A stretch of DNA of 64,000 bases from Leptotrichia sp. oral taxon 847 (GTDB lineage Bacteria > Fusobacteriota > Fusobacteriia > Fusobacteriales > Leptotrichiaceae): assembly GCF_001553645.1 (NCBI RefSeq), contig NZ_CP014231.1:1984001-2048000 (forward strand), in the 5' to 3' direction. The notes beneath the pieces were generated by a model. The model had not been told where the DNA came from, did not search any database, and worked only from the letters and a program-made list of their open reading frames with translations. The position numbers were made by a program, and so were the translations under genes. Shown here one piece after another: positions 1-8,586 of this stretch (positions are counted from its first letter, which is position 1; each line of letters opens with the position of its first letter).

Positions 1-1709
1 CCAATGTTTATGATGTGGTAAGAGTTTCTGATAGTAAACTTATAGGCGAAATTATTGAAATGAGAGGAGACAAGGCCTCTATTCAAGTATATGAAGAAAC
101 AGTGGGAATAGGTCCAGGCGAACCTGTTTATACAACAGGGGAGCCTTTGAGTGTGGAATTGGGACCAGGATTACTGGAAGCGATGTTCGATGGGATCCAA
201 AGACCGTTAAAAGAATATCAGAATATTGCTGGAGATTTTTTAACTAAAGGAGTGGAAGTCGCTCCATTAAATAGAACTAAAAAATGGGAATTTGATCCAG
301 TTTTAAAAGCTGGAGAAAAAGTTCAAGAGGGAGATATATTAGGCGCTGTTCAGGAAACATCAGTTGTAAGCCATAAAATAATGGTGCCAGTTGGAGTGAA
401 AGGAACACTAAAATCAATAAAAGCTGGAAATTTTACAGTGACTGAAACAGTCGCAGTAATCGAAACTGAAAATGGTGATGTTGAAGTTCAAATGATGCAG
501 AAATGGCCTGTTAGAAGGGGAAGAAAATATGCAAAAAAAATAAATCCGGAAGCTCCATTGATAACAGGACAAAGGGTAATTGACACATTTTTTCCCGTAA
601 CAAAGGGTGGAACTGCGTGTGTACCAGGACCATTCGGTTCAGGGAAAACAGTTGTGCAGCACCAGATGGCAAAATGGGCGGATGCTGAAATTATCGTATA
701 TGTAGGTTGTGGAGAACGTGGAAACGAAATGACAGACGTTCTTATGGAATTTCCAGAAATTGTCGACCCTAAAACAGGGGAATCACTTATGAAAAGAACA
801 GTACTTATTGCAAATACTTCAAATATGCCGGTTGCAGCAAGGGAAGCTAGTATCTATACTGGAATTACTATTGCTGAGTACTTTAGGGATATGGGATATT
901 CAGTTGCGATAATGGCGGATTCTACATCGAGATGGGCAGAAGCATTAAGAGAAATGTCAGGACGTCTTGAAGAAATGCCGGGAGATGAAGGTTATCCAGC
1001 ATATCTTGGTTCGAGAGCTGCTGAGTTTTATGAAAGAGCTGGACATGTTGTTTGTTTAGGAAAAGATGGAAGAGAAGGGGCACTAACAGTTATTGGTGCG
1101 GTATCGCCTCCAGGTGGAGATATTTCTGAACCAGTATCACAGGCGACTTTGAGAATCGTTAAGGTATTCTGGGGACTTGATGCCAATTTGGCGTATAGAC
1201 GTCATTTTCCAGCGATTAACTGGTTAAATTCTTACACTCTGTATCAAACAAAAGTCGATAGATGGATGGACAAAAATGTTGGACCTGAGTTTTCTAAAAA
1301 TAGATCAAAAGCTATGTCATTATTACAAGAAGAATCCAGTTTACAAGAAATTGTGAGACTTGTTGGAAAAGATACTCTGTCTGAAAAAGACCAATTGAAA
1401 CTGGAAGTAGCAAAATCAATAAGAGAAGATTATTTGCAACAAAATGCTTTTATGGAATCTGATACTTATACTTCACTTGAAAAACAAGATAAAATGTTAG
1501 AGTTAGTTTTGAAATTTTATGATGAAGGAATAAGAGGTTTGGATAATGGAGCGTATCTAAGCGAAATTTCAGAGTTAGCGGTAAGAGAAAAAATTGCCAG
1601 AGCAAAATATTTGCCAGAATCTGAATTAAATAAAATCGATGAAATTTCAAAAGAGTTGACTGAAGAAATTGATAATTTAATCAGTGGAGGAGGTGCATTA
1701 AATGCTTAA
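1..1709 (+). CDS. ntpA: V-type ATPase catalytic subunit A (5' end outside window)
   Basis: Catalytic nucleotide-binding subunit of the membrane-peripheral V1 sector, which couples ATP hydrolysis or synthesis to Na+ or H+ transport. The reading frame is already open at base 3 (N-V-Y-D-V-V-R-V), and this matches an internal stretch of the family, so the GTG at 15 is not the start and about 25-30 residues lie upstream. The Walker A motif [11 protein letters not shown], the downstream GERGNEM and the motif [18 protein letters not shown] are all present. The A-type insert (about residues 90-190 of the visible part) is also present. The stop overlaps the ntpB start by 8 bp, which indicates translational coupling in an ntpA-B-D operon. 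Confidence 0.97.
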   Translation, partial: NVYDVVRVSDSKLIGEIIEMRGDKASIQVYEETVGIGPGEPVYTTGEPLSVELGPGLLEAMFDGIQRPLKEYQNIAGDFLTKGVEVAPLNRTKKWEFDPVLKAGEKVQEGDILGAVQETSVVSHKIMVPVGVKGTLKSIKAGNFTVTETVAVIETENGDVEVQMMQKWPVRRGRKYAKKINPEAPLITGQRVIDTFFPVTKGGTACVPGPFGSGKTVVQHQMAKWADAEIIVYVGCGERGNEMTDVLMEFPEIVDPKTGESLMKRTVLIANTSNMPVAAREASIYTGITIAEYFRDMGYSVAIMADSTSRWAEALREMSGRLEEMPGDEGYPAYLGSRAAEFYERAGHVVCLGKDGREGALTVIGAVSPPGGDISEPVSQATLRIVKVFWGLDANLAYRRHFPAINWLNSYTLYQTKVDRWMDKNVGPEFSKNRSKAMSLLQEESSLQEIVRLVGKDTLSEKDQLKLEVAKSIREDYLQQNAFMESDTYTSLEKQDKMLELVLKFYDEGIRGLDNGAYLSEISELAVREKIARAKYLPESELNKIDEISKELTEEIDNLISGGGALNA

Positions 1710-3081
1710 AGAATACAAAACTATAAAAGAAATAGTAGGACCACTTATGGTAGTTGAAGGAGTGGAAGGAATTACATATGAAGAATTGGTAGAAATTCAG
1801 ACTCAAACTGGAGAACTTCGTCGTGGTAGGGTTTTGGAAGTTAGTGGAGATAAAGCGGTTGTGCAATTATTTGAAAATTCGGCTGGAATTAACTTAAAAG
1901 ACTCAAAAGTTAGATTTTTGGGAAGACCATTATCCCTTGGAGTTTCTGAAGATATGATAGGACGTGTATTTGATGGGCTTGGAAGACCAAAAGACAATGG
2001 TCCTAAAATTATACCAGAACAGACACTAGATATTAATGGGGTTGCGATAAATCCAGTTGCTCGTGATTATCCATCAGAGTTCATTCAGACTGGAGTTTCA
2101 GCAATTGATGGACTAAATACGCTTGTAAGAGGGCAAAAATTACCGATATTCTCTGGTTCAGGTCTGCCGCACGCTGATTTGGCACTGCAAATTGCAAGAC
2201 AGGCAAAAGTTTTAGGAAAAGATGAAAAATTTGCAGTTGTGTTTGGAGCAATTGGAATTACATTTGAAGAAGCACAGTTCTTTATTGATGACTTTACAAA
2301 AACGGGTGCAATTGATAGAGCAGTGTTGTTTATGAACTTGGCAAATGATCCAGCGATTGAAAGACTTGCAACTCCTAAAATGGCTCTTACTTGTGCTGAA
2401 TATTTGGCATTTGAAAAGGATATGCACGTGTTGGTAATACTTACTGATTTAACTAACTATTGTGAAGCGTTAAGAGAAGTTTCGGCCGCAAGAAAAGAAG
2501 TTCCAGGGCGTCGTGGTTATCCAGGATATCTTTATACCGATTTATCAACAATTTATGAAAGAGCTGGAAGAATTAAGGGAAGAAAAGGTTCAATTACGCA
2601 AATTCCTATTTTGACAATGCCTGAAGATGATAAGACTCACCCAATTCCAGATTTGACGGGGTATATTACGGAAGGGCAAATTATTTTATCAAGAGATTTG
2701 TATAAACAAAATTTGATGCCACCAATTGATGTTTTACCATCGCTTTCAAGATTGAAAGATAAAGGGATTGGAAAAGGAAAAACGAGAGAAGATCACGCTG
2801 ATACGATGAACCAGTTGTTTGCAGCTTATGCGACTGGTAAGGAAGCTAAAGAACTTGCAGTAATTTTGGGAGAATCGGCGCTATCTGAAACAGATAAAGC
2901 GTTTGTAAGATTTACAAATGCGTTTGAGCAGCAGTATGTGGCACAAGGATTTGAAAATAACAGATCAATTGAAGATACACTAAATTTAGGATGGGATTTG
3001 TTAAAAATATTGCCAAGAACAGAGCTTAAGAGAATTAGAGATGAATATCTGGAAAAATATTTACCAAAAGGTGATGAATAA
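1702..3081 (+). CDS. ntpB: V-type ATPase subunit B
   Basis: Non-catalytic nucleotide-binding subunit that alternates with subunit A in the V1 hexamer. The 459-residue length is normal for the family. Recognisable stretches are the N-terminal beta barrel ([19 protein letters not shown]), [19 protein letters not shown] in place of a canonical P-loop, and [20 protein letters not shown]. The ATG at 1702 lies inside the end of ntpA and is preceded by GGAGGAGG-like Shine-Dalgarno sequence. The next gene, ntpD, starts 2 bp after the stop. Confidence 0.97.
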   Translation: MLKEYKTIKEIVGPLMVVEGVEGITYEELVEIQTQTGELRRGRVLEVSGDKAVVQLFENSAGINLKDSKVRFLGRPLSLGVSEDMIGRVFDGLGRPKDNGPKIIPEQTLDINGVAINPVARDYPSEFIQTGVSAIDGLNTLVRGQKLPIFSGSGLPHADLALQIARQAKVLGKDEKFAVVFGAIGITFEEAQFFIDDFTKTGAIDRAVLFMNLANDPAIERLATPKMALTCAEYLAFEKDMHVLVILTDLTNYCEALREVSAARKEVPGRRGYPGYLYTDLSTIYERAGRIKGRKGSITQIPILTMPEDDKTHPIPDLTGYITEGQIILSRDLYKQNLMPPIDVLPSLSRLKDKGIGKGKTREDHADTMNQLFAAYATGKEAKELAVILGESALSETDKAFVRFTNAFEQQYVAQGFENNRSIEDTLNLGWDLLKILPRTELKRIRDEYLEKYLPKGDE

Positions 3082-3083
3082 TT

Positions 3084-3725
3084 ATGGCAAAGTTGAATGT
3101 AAATCCCACTAGAATGGAATTGTCAAGACTAAAAGTCCGTCTAAAAACTGCAACAAGTGGACATAAGCTTTTAAAGGACAAACAAGATGAGCTTATGCGG
3201 CAATTTATAGGCTTGGTGAAAGAAAATAGAAAATTGAGGTTAAAAGTTGAAGGTAAATTACAGGATTCGTTCAAGGACTTTTTATTAGCTCGTGGAGTTA
3301 TGTCAGATGAGATGCTGGAAGATGCGATTACTTTTTCACAGCAGGAATTAGGTGTAGATATTAAGACTAAAAATGTGATGAGTGTAAATGTACCTAAAAT
3401 GACTTTTAATCAAACTGAATCTAAAGAAATTGCGTACCCTTATGGATATGCGCAGACTTCGGCAGATTTGGATGATGCAATTGAAGGTTTAAATAAAGTT
3501 ATGAAAAATTTGCTGGAGCTGGCAGAAGTTGAAAAATCATGTCAGTTGATGGCAGATGAAGTTGAGAAGACAAGACGGCGTGTTAATGCACTAGAATATA
3601 TGACAATTCCGCAATTAGAAGAAACTATCAGTTTTATTCAAATGAAATTGGATGAAAATGAAAGAGGAAGTATAACAAGGCTTATGAAAGTCAAAGATAT
3701 GATGGCAAAAGACAAAGAGGCTTAA
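3084..3725 (+). CDS. ntpD: V-type ATPase subunit D (central stalk)
   Basis: Central rotor-stalk subunit that transmits rotation between the V1 head and the membrane ring. The protein is 213 residues, mostly predicted helical coiled coil, and begins with the family-typical [19 protein letters not shown]. The C-terminal helix contains [19 protein letters not shown], the conserved D-subunit signature. It is the last gene of the operon and is followed by a hairpin terminator. Confidence 0.95.
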   Translation: MAKLNVNPTRMELSRLKVRLKTATSGHKLLKDKQDELMRQFIGLVKENRKLRLKVEGKLQDSFKDFLLARGVMSDEMLEDAITFSQQELGVDIKTKNVMSVNVPKMTFNQTESKEIAYPYGYAQTSADLDDAIEGLNKVMKNLLELAEVEKSCQLMADEVEKTRRRVNALEYMTIPQLEETISFIQMKLDENERGSITRLMKVKDMMAKDKEA

Positions 3726-3733
3726 CTTCTAAT

Positions 3734-3781
3734 AAATGCGCTAAAATATTACAAAAATAGTATTTTGGCGTATTTTATTAA
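3734..3781 (+). terminator. Terminator of the V-ATPase operon
   Basis: An inverted repeat pairs GCGCTAAAATA with TATTTTGGCG across a loop of about 12 bases and runs into a T-rich tail. It lies directly after ntpD and before a gene with its own ribosome binding site. Confidence 0.6.
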
Positions 3782-3897
3782 ATACTTAAAATTTTAAATA
3801 TTGCTGGGCTTATTTAATAGTTTTTATTTTTAAAACTTTTAATTTTTTTTAGAAAAAATTATGATTAAGTCTATTAATAATGAAGGGAAATAAAAAA

Positions 3898-4716
3898 ATG
3901 ATAAAACTAATAGCAATTGATATGGATGGAACTTTATTAAGTGAGAAAAAACACGTTGATTCACCACAGAAAAAAGCAGTTCACAAAGCGATAGAAGTTG
4001 GAGTAAAAGTAGTTCTTTGTACAGGAAGACCGCTTTATGGGGTATTACCGCCTTACAGGGAACTGGAGCTTGAAAAATATAATTTCAACGAATATGTGAT
4101 TTTAAATAACGGATGTTCAGTTCATAAGACTACAGATTGGGAATTACTTGCTTTTGAAGAAATCACAAAAGAAGATGTTGCGTATTTGAATGAATTAAGA
4201 AAAGGGTATGATGTGGATTTGACGGTTTCAAATGACGATGATTATTTTGTAATCGGAGAAAGTGCAAATGAATATACGAAAGAAGATGGAGGACTAGTGT
4301 ATGTTAAAGTTCAACCAATTTCAATTGAAGAAGCGACAAGTGGAAAGTATACATTTTTTAAATCAATGTTTTTGGGTAATGAAAATGAAATTGCAAGATT
4401 TGTAAAAGATAGAGGAGAATTGATAAATAGCAGATGTAGCGGCGTACTAAGTCAAAAACATATTTACGAAACATTACCAAAAGGCGCAAATAAAGGTGTA
4501 GCGTTAAAAAAATTGGCTAAAAAGTTAAACATTTCACGTGAAGAAGTTATGGCAATTGGAGATGGAAATAATGACATTGAAATGCTAGAATTTGCTGGAG
4601 TTGGAGTAGCTATGGGAAATGGGACTAAAATGGCTAAAGAAGCGGCAAACTATATAACTGACACAAATGAAAACAACGGAGTTGCAAAAGCTATAGAAAA
4701 ATTTTTGGGGGAATAG
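3898..4716 (+). CDS. HAD-superfamily Cof-type sugar-phosphate phosphatase
   Basis: Predicted cytosolic Mg2+-dependent phosphatase of the Cof/YidA group (HAD class IIB), which dephosphorylates sugar phosphates or related metabolites; the exact substrate cannot be read from sequence. Motif I is IAIDMDGTLL, motif II is LCTGRP, and motif IV is IGDGNNDIEMLEFAGVGVAMGN with the conserved acidic pair. An in-frame ATG exists at 3880, but the AAGGGA ribosome binding site (about 3883-3888) fits the ATG at 3898 and MIKLIAIDMDG is the usual family start. It converges on prfB, and the two share a hairpin. Confidence 0.9.
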   Translation: MIKLIAIDMDGTLLSEKKHVDSPQKKAVHKAIEVGVKVVLCTGRPLYGVLPPYRELELEKYNFNEYVILNNGCSVHKTTDWELLAFEEITKEDVAYLNELRKGYDVDLTVSNDDDYFVIGESANEYTKEDGGLVYVKVQPISIEEATSGKYTFFKSMFLGNENEIARFVKDRGELINSRCSGVLSQKHIYETLPKGANKGVALKKLAKKLNISREEVMAIGDGNNDIEMLEFAGVGVAMGNGTKMAKEAANYITDTNENNGVAKAIEKFLGE

Positions 4717-4724
4717 ACCCCCAA
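4705..4724. terminator. Bidirectional hairpin between HAD phosphatase and prfB
   Basis: TTGGGGG and CCCCCAA form a 7-bp G/C-rich stem with a 6-base loop. The stem overlaps the phosphatase stop codon and is flanked by T-rich sequence on one side and A-rich on the other. The position between convergent genes fits a two-way terminator. Confidence 0.6.
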
Positions 4725-4727
4725 TAT

Positions 4728-5826
4728 TTATTTAGATTTATAAAAATTTAAGTATTCATTTATAAATAAATCAATGTCTCCATCCATAACTTTTTCAACG
4801 TTCCCTTCTTCAGCTTTAGTCCTATGATCTTTAACCATTTTGTAAGGTTGAAACACATATGAACGAATTTGGCTTCCCCATTCAATTTTTGATTCTGCAC
4901 CTTTTATATCGGAAATTTCTTTTTCACGTTTTTCTATTTCCAGTTCAAATAGTTTCGCTTTTAATATTTTCATTGCTGTTTCTTTATTTTTTAATTGAGA
5001 GCGTTCATTTTGGCAAGTTACGACTGTATTTGTGGGAAGGTGTGTAATTCTAACTGCTGAATCAGTTGTGTTTACATGTTGACCACCAGCGCCGCTCGCA
5101 CGATAAGTATCAATTTTCAAATCTTCACTGCGAATATCAATTTCCACCTCATCGTCAATTTCAGGAATGACATTTACAGCGGCAAAAGAAGTATGTCTAC
5201 GAGCATTTGAATCAAAAGGTGAGATTCTGACAAGCCTATGAACACCTTTTTCTCCCTTTAAATACCCATAAGCATAATTTCCTTTAATATTTAGCGTAAT
5301 GCTTTTAATTCCTGCTTCTTCCCCAGCTAGACTGTCAAGTACTTCTACTTTAAATTTGTGATGATTTGCCCACCTGTCATACATTCTATAGAGCATTTGT
5401 GCCCAGTCACATGCCTCAGTTCCACCAGCGCCGGCATTTATCGTAAGAATTGCACTGTTCATATCATATTCTTCGTTTAAAAGTAATTTTGTCTTAAAAT
5501 TTTTTATTTCTTTGTCTAAATCCAATATTTTAGGTTCTAATTCGGATTCAAAAGAATTATCCCCCATTTCGAGAAATTCTATAATTGTGTCAACTTCTTC
5601 ATAGGAATTTTTTAAAATGTTGTACTCTTCTAGTAATTTTTTTTTGTTATTCATATTTTTTAATATTTCTTTACTGTCTTTTTTATTCCAAAAGTCATTT
5701 TCAAAAGTCTTTTTTTCCAAATTATCAATTTCGTTCTTTAAATTTTTTGGGTCAAAGATGCCTCCTGATTTCTTCAATGTCAATATTATTTTGTTCCTGT
5801 TGTTTTTTTATTTCAAATAAATCCAT
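4728..5826 (-). CDS. prfB: Peptide chain release factor 2 (needs +1 frameshift)
   Basis: Recognises UGA and UAA stop codons and triggers peptide release. The open frame from 5783 covers only the main part. The true start is the ATG at 5826 (ribosome binding site GAGAGGT), which gives 24 codons, then an in-frame TGA at 5754-5752. The sequence AGGAGG-CAT-CTT-TGA-C at this point is the classical RF2 autoregulatory frameshift. Shifting +1 joins the 24 residues to D-P-K-N-L and yields about 365 residues, the usual RF2 length. The GGQ loop ([17 protein letters not shown]) and the anticodon-like SPF motif ([14 protein letters not shown]) are present. Frameshifting efficiency should fall when RF2 is abundant (known of the family). 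Confidence 0.96.
5751..5766 (-). promoter_or_regulatory. Programmed +1 frameshift site of prfB
   Basis: Read on the minus strand, an internal Shine-Dalgarno AGGAGG (5766-5761) lies 3 bases before the slippery CTT (5757-5755), and TGA then C follow. Spacing and codons match the well-known RF2 recoding site. The TGA is codon 25, close to the codon 26 position in Escherichia coli. Confidence 0.95.
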
Positions 5827-5931
5827 ATATTTTTACCTCTCTTTTTTCCTTTTTTATTAATACAATTTTTTTTAAAATAAAAATTATATTTTATTTATTT
5901 TTTGCATTTTCAAGAAAATATAAATATTAAA

Positions 5932-5959
5932 AGAAGCTGCTCCTAAAAAAACAGCCTCT
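5932..5959 (-). terminator. Terminator downstream of D-lactate dehydrogenase
   Basis: On the minus strand AGAGGCTG pairs with CAGCTTCT (one G-U pair) across a 12-base loop, followed by a short T-run. It lies 35 bp after the ldhA stop. Confidence 0.6.
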
Positions 5960-5993
5960 CTTTAAGTTTTTAAAAAGTGAAACTAGACAATAG

Positions 5994-7028
5994 TTATTTT
6001 CTCAAACCTTCAACAACTTTACCAGTTTCTTCGTTGTACCAAACTTCGTTTACTAATGGTTCTTCTTTAACATAAGATAAAATGTTGTTAAATGTCGCTT
6101 CAGCGATGTTATCTAGTGCTTCTTTTGTCAAGAATGCCTGATGAGAAGTCAAAACAACATTGTTAAACGATAATAATCTAGCTAGCAAATCGTCTTCTAG
6201 AACGCTTGCTGACTCATCTTCAAAGAAATAACTACTTTCGTTTTCATAAACATCAAGTCCTGCACCACCAATTTTTTTATCTTTTAATCCTTCAACTAAT
6301 GCTTCTGTATCGATTAATCCACCTCTGGCAGCATTAATTATAATAACACCATCTTTCATTTTAGCAATGGTTTCTTTATTAATTGTGTGTCTTGTTTCAG
6401 GGAATAGAGGACAATGCAATGAGATTACATCAGACTTTGCGAATAATTCATCTAATGTTACATAGGTGAAATTTCCTTCTTTTGCAGCTTGTTCATTTGG
6501 GAATTTATCATAACCAATAACTTTCATTCCTAAACCATTTAAGATTTTTATGAAAATTCTTGCTATTCTACCAGTTCCTATAATTCCAGCAGTTTTTCCA
6601 TTTAAGTCCATTCCAGTCAATCCTGCTAGACTAAAGTTACCTTCTCTTGTTCTGTTATAGGCTTTGTGAGTTTTTCTGTTTACTGACATAAGTAACGCAA
6701 GTGAGTGTTCAGCTACTGCATATGGTGAATAAGCTGGAACTCTTAAAACAGTAATTCTGTTTTCACGTGCTGCTTTTAAGTTAATATTGTTATAACCTGC
6801 ACATCTTGCTGCAATAACTCTTACTCCATTTTTTGAAAGTATGTTTAATACTTTTTCGTTCAAATCGTCATTTACAAATGTACAAACAACATCTTGATAT
6901 TTTGTAAGCATCACATTTTTTAAGCTCAATTTTTCTTCAAAATATGTAATTTGAGCACCAAATTTTTTGTTCCATTTGTCAAAAAACTCAATATCATATG
7001 GTTTCGCATCAAAAACTACAATTTTCAT
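5994..7028 (-). CDS. ldhA: D-lactate dehydrogenase (2-hydroxyacid dehydrogenase family)
   Basis: NADH-dependent reduction of pyruvate to D-lactate in the cytosol, the expected fermentation end step in this kind of organism. The 344-residue protein shows the family layout: a catalytic domain split around a Rossmann domain, with GIIGTGRIARIFIKILNGLGM as the NAD-binding glycine motif. Arg in NAARGGLID, Glu near the ENES segment, and His in LTSHQAFLT are the usual catalytic residues. The start ATG is preceded by AGGAGG, and a strong promoter lies upstream. A relative such as 2-hydroxyisocaproate dehydrogenase is possible, but the N-terminus VVFDAKPYDIEFF is typical of D-LDH. Confidence 0.92.
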   Translation of the reverse strand: MKIVVFDAKPYDIEFFDKWNKKFGAQITYFEEKLSLKNVMLTKYQDVVCTFVNDDLNEKVLNILSKNGVRVIAARCAGYNNINLKAARENRITVLRVPAYSPYAVAEHSLALLMSVNRKTHKAYNRTREGNFSLAGLTGMDLNGKTAGIIGTGRIARIFIKILNGLGMKVIGYDKFPNEQAAKEGNFTYVTLDELFAKSDVISLHCPLFPETRHTINKETIAKMKDGVIIINAARGGLIDTEALVEGLKDKKIGGAGLDVYENESSYFFEDESASVLEDDLLARLLSFNNVVLTSHQAFLTKEALDNIAEATFNNILSYVKEEPLVNEVWYNEETGKVVEGLRK

Positions 7029-7060
7029 TTTAAATTCCTCCTAAATATTATTATATTAAT

Positions 7061-7089
7061 ATTATAGTAAAAAAAGTCAATTAAGTCAA
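7061..7089 (-). promoter_or_regulatory. Promoter of ldhA
   Basis: On the minus strand TTGACT (7089-7084) and TATAAT (7066-7061) are separated by 17 bases. They lie about 33 bp upstream of the start codon, with an AGGAGG ribosome binding site between. Confidence 0.75.
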
Positions 7090-7101
7090 ATAATTTTTAA
7101 T

Positions 7102-7567
7102 TTTAAAGTAAAATGTCTAGGGGTAAATAAAAATTTCTATTTTAAGTTTCTTATTTAATCCACAAAGTTACTAAAATAATTTTTTCTTTTTTGAGCAGAA
7201 GTGCTCATCGCCGCACCCCTGCACCCCGGCTAGTCTTCGACATTTTTATGTGCTGACAAAAAACTCGCACTAATCGTGCTCAAACAGTTTTGTCAACACA
7301 TAAAAATGCTCCGACGGTTTAAATTCTACTATTGTACAAAAGGTGTCGTGATTTTTTTGGAGTAAAGACGACTGTCTGAACGAAGTGAGTTTCGGCTTTG
7401 CTTCAAAAAAATGCTTAGACGAGCGTGGGGATTATAAGGGGAAATGGCGGTCCTTTCCCCTTATATAAAAAAATAAAAAAACTATGTAAGTAAGATGCCA
7501 TTTTGTAAACAAAAATAAATTAAAGAATATTGAATCTAAAATTTACCTCTAAAATTTTTACACTATC
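7102..7567 (+). repeat. Dispersed structured element, copy A (about 466 bp)
   Basis: This non-coding block recurs three more times nearly full length in the window (12644-13115 inverted, 35499-35966, 46682-47141). The ends form an imperfect inverted repeat centred on TAGGGG. Inside are hairpin 1 (7241-7308; long A/T stem CATTTTTATGTGCTGACAAAA against its near-complement), hairpin 2 (about 7352-7412) and hairpin 3 (7434-7464; ATAAGGGGAAA against TTTCCCCTTAT). Loop 1 is the long form and loop 2 the short form. No open reading frame of note is present. The right end is more divergent than in the other copies and no flanking duplication was found, so this is probably an old copy. It fills most of the gap between ldhA and the PHP gene. 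Confidence 0.85.
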
Positions 7568-7584
7568 CATGAAAAAATAAAAAT

Positions 7585-7613
7585 TTGAAATATAAAATTT
7601 TTGATGCTATAAT
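7585..7613 (+). promoter_or_regulatory. Promoter of the PHP phosphatase gene
   Basis: TTGAAA (7585-7590) and TATAAT (7608-7613) with a 17-base spacer lie just beyond the right end of repeat copy A and 41 bp before the start codon. Confidence 0.65.
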
Positions 7614-7654
7614 TAAAATTACAAAAAATGTAGAAATAGAAAGCGAGGATTTTT

Positions 7655-8509
7655 ATGTTAAACGATTATCATATGCACTTTGAATACGGAAGTTATACAG
7701 ATGAATTTGTAAATCCTTTTTTTGAACAGGCTAAAAAAATGGGACTTAATGAAATTGGAATAACGGAGCATACACACGGATTTAAAGAGTTTAAGGACTT
7801 GTATTATGAAGAGTTAATTTTAGATAACAGTGAAGTTGGAAATTTTCAAAAAAAATGGCTTGAACAAAAAACAAAGTTTGTTCATACACTTGACGAATAC
7901 AAGGATTACATAGATTCATTAAAAAAACGAGGGTATCCTGTAAAATGGGGAATTGAAGTGTGTAATTTTAAAAATCAGAAAAAAGTTCAAGAAATTTTGT
8001 CAAAATATGAATTCGATTACTTGATAGTTTCAATCCATTTTATAAAAGGCTGGGGATTTGATTTTAGCGCATTAAAACATAAATTTACAGATGAAAATTT
8101 AACTCAAATTTGGCGTGATTATGTAAAAGAGATTGAAGCTGTGGCAAATACTGGATATTACGATATTTTAGGACATCCTTTTAATTTGAGATTATTTAAA
8201 AACATCCCAAATCCAAATGAAGTCGAAGATTTACTTGAAAATACAGCAAAAGTTTTGAAAAAAAATAATATGATTGTGGATGTGAATACGGGGACTTCTT
8301 ATCGTTATCCGATAAAAGAAATTACGCCATATGAAGATTTTATGAAATATGTGAAAGAATATGATATTCCAGTGATTTTGTCAAGTGACGCCCATTACAG
8401 CGAACATGTTGGAATGAATATAAAAGAAGCGGCAGAATATGTAAAAAAATTTGGAATAGATAAAATTGTAACATTTGATAAGAGAAAAAGAAGTTTGGAA
8501 AAGATATAA
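7655..8509 (+). CDS. PHP-domain phosphoesterase (histidinol-phosphatase-like)
   Basis: Metal-dependent phosphoesterase of the PHP superfamily, similar in layout to the HisK-type histidinol phosphatase (histidine biosynthesis, L-histidinol phosphate to L-histidinol). PHP motifs are visible: DYHMHFEYGSYTDE at the N-terminus, GITEHTHGF, VSIHFIKGWGFDF, DILGHPFNLRLF, and DAHYSEHVG near the C-terminus. The length of 284 residues fits. No other his gene is in the window, so the natural substrate is uncertain. The ribosome binding site is weak (AAAGCGAGGA) but suitably spaced. Confidence 0.82.
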   Translation: MLNDYHMHFEYGSYTDEFVNPFFEQAKKMGLNEIGITEHTHGFKEFKDLYYEELILDNSEVGNFQKKWLEQKTKFVHTLDEYKDYIDSLKKRGYPVKWGIEVCNFKNQKKVQEILSKYEFDYLIVSIHFIKGWGFDFSALKHKFTDENLTQIWRDYVKEIEAVANTGYYDILGHPFNLRLFKNIPNPNEVEDLLENTAKVLKKNNMIVDVNTGTSYRYPIKEITPYEDFMKYVKEYDIPVILSSDAHYSEHVGMNIKEAAEYVKKFGIDKIVTFDKRKRSLEKI

Positions 8510-8544
8510 AAATAAAATTTTTTAGCATTTTAATTTAAATATTT

Positions 8545-8567
8545 AACAAGGGGTCTTACCCCTTGTT
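8545..8567. terminator. Bidirectional terminator between PHP gene and polA
   Basis: AACAAGGGGT and ACCCCTTGTT form a 10-bp perfect stem with a 3-base loop between two convergent genes, flanked by A/T-rich sequence on both sides. Confidence 0.8.
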
Positions 8568-8586
8568 ATTAAACAAAATTTATTTT

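Noticed and set aside
3880-3897. Upstream ATG of the HAD phosphatase
   Set aside because: It overlaps the ribosome binding site that fits the ATG at 3898.
7195-7470. G+C-rich block first suspected to be an rRNA or tRNA fragment
   Set aside because: No cloverleaf or rRNA signature; the same block recurs in three other gaps with shared ends, so it is a dispersed element.
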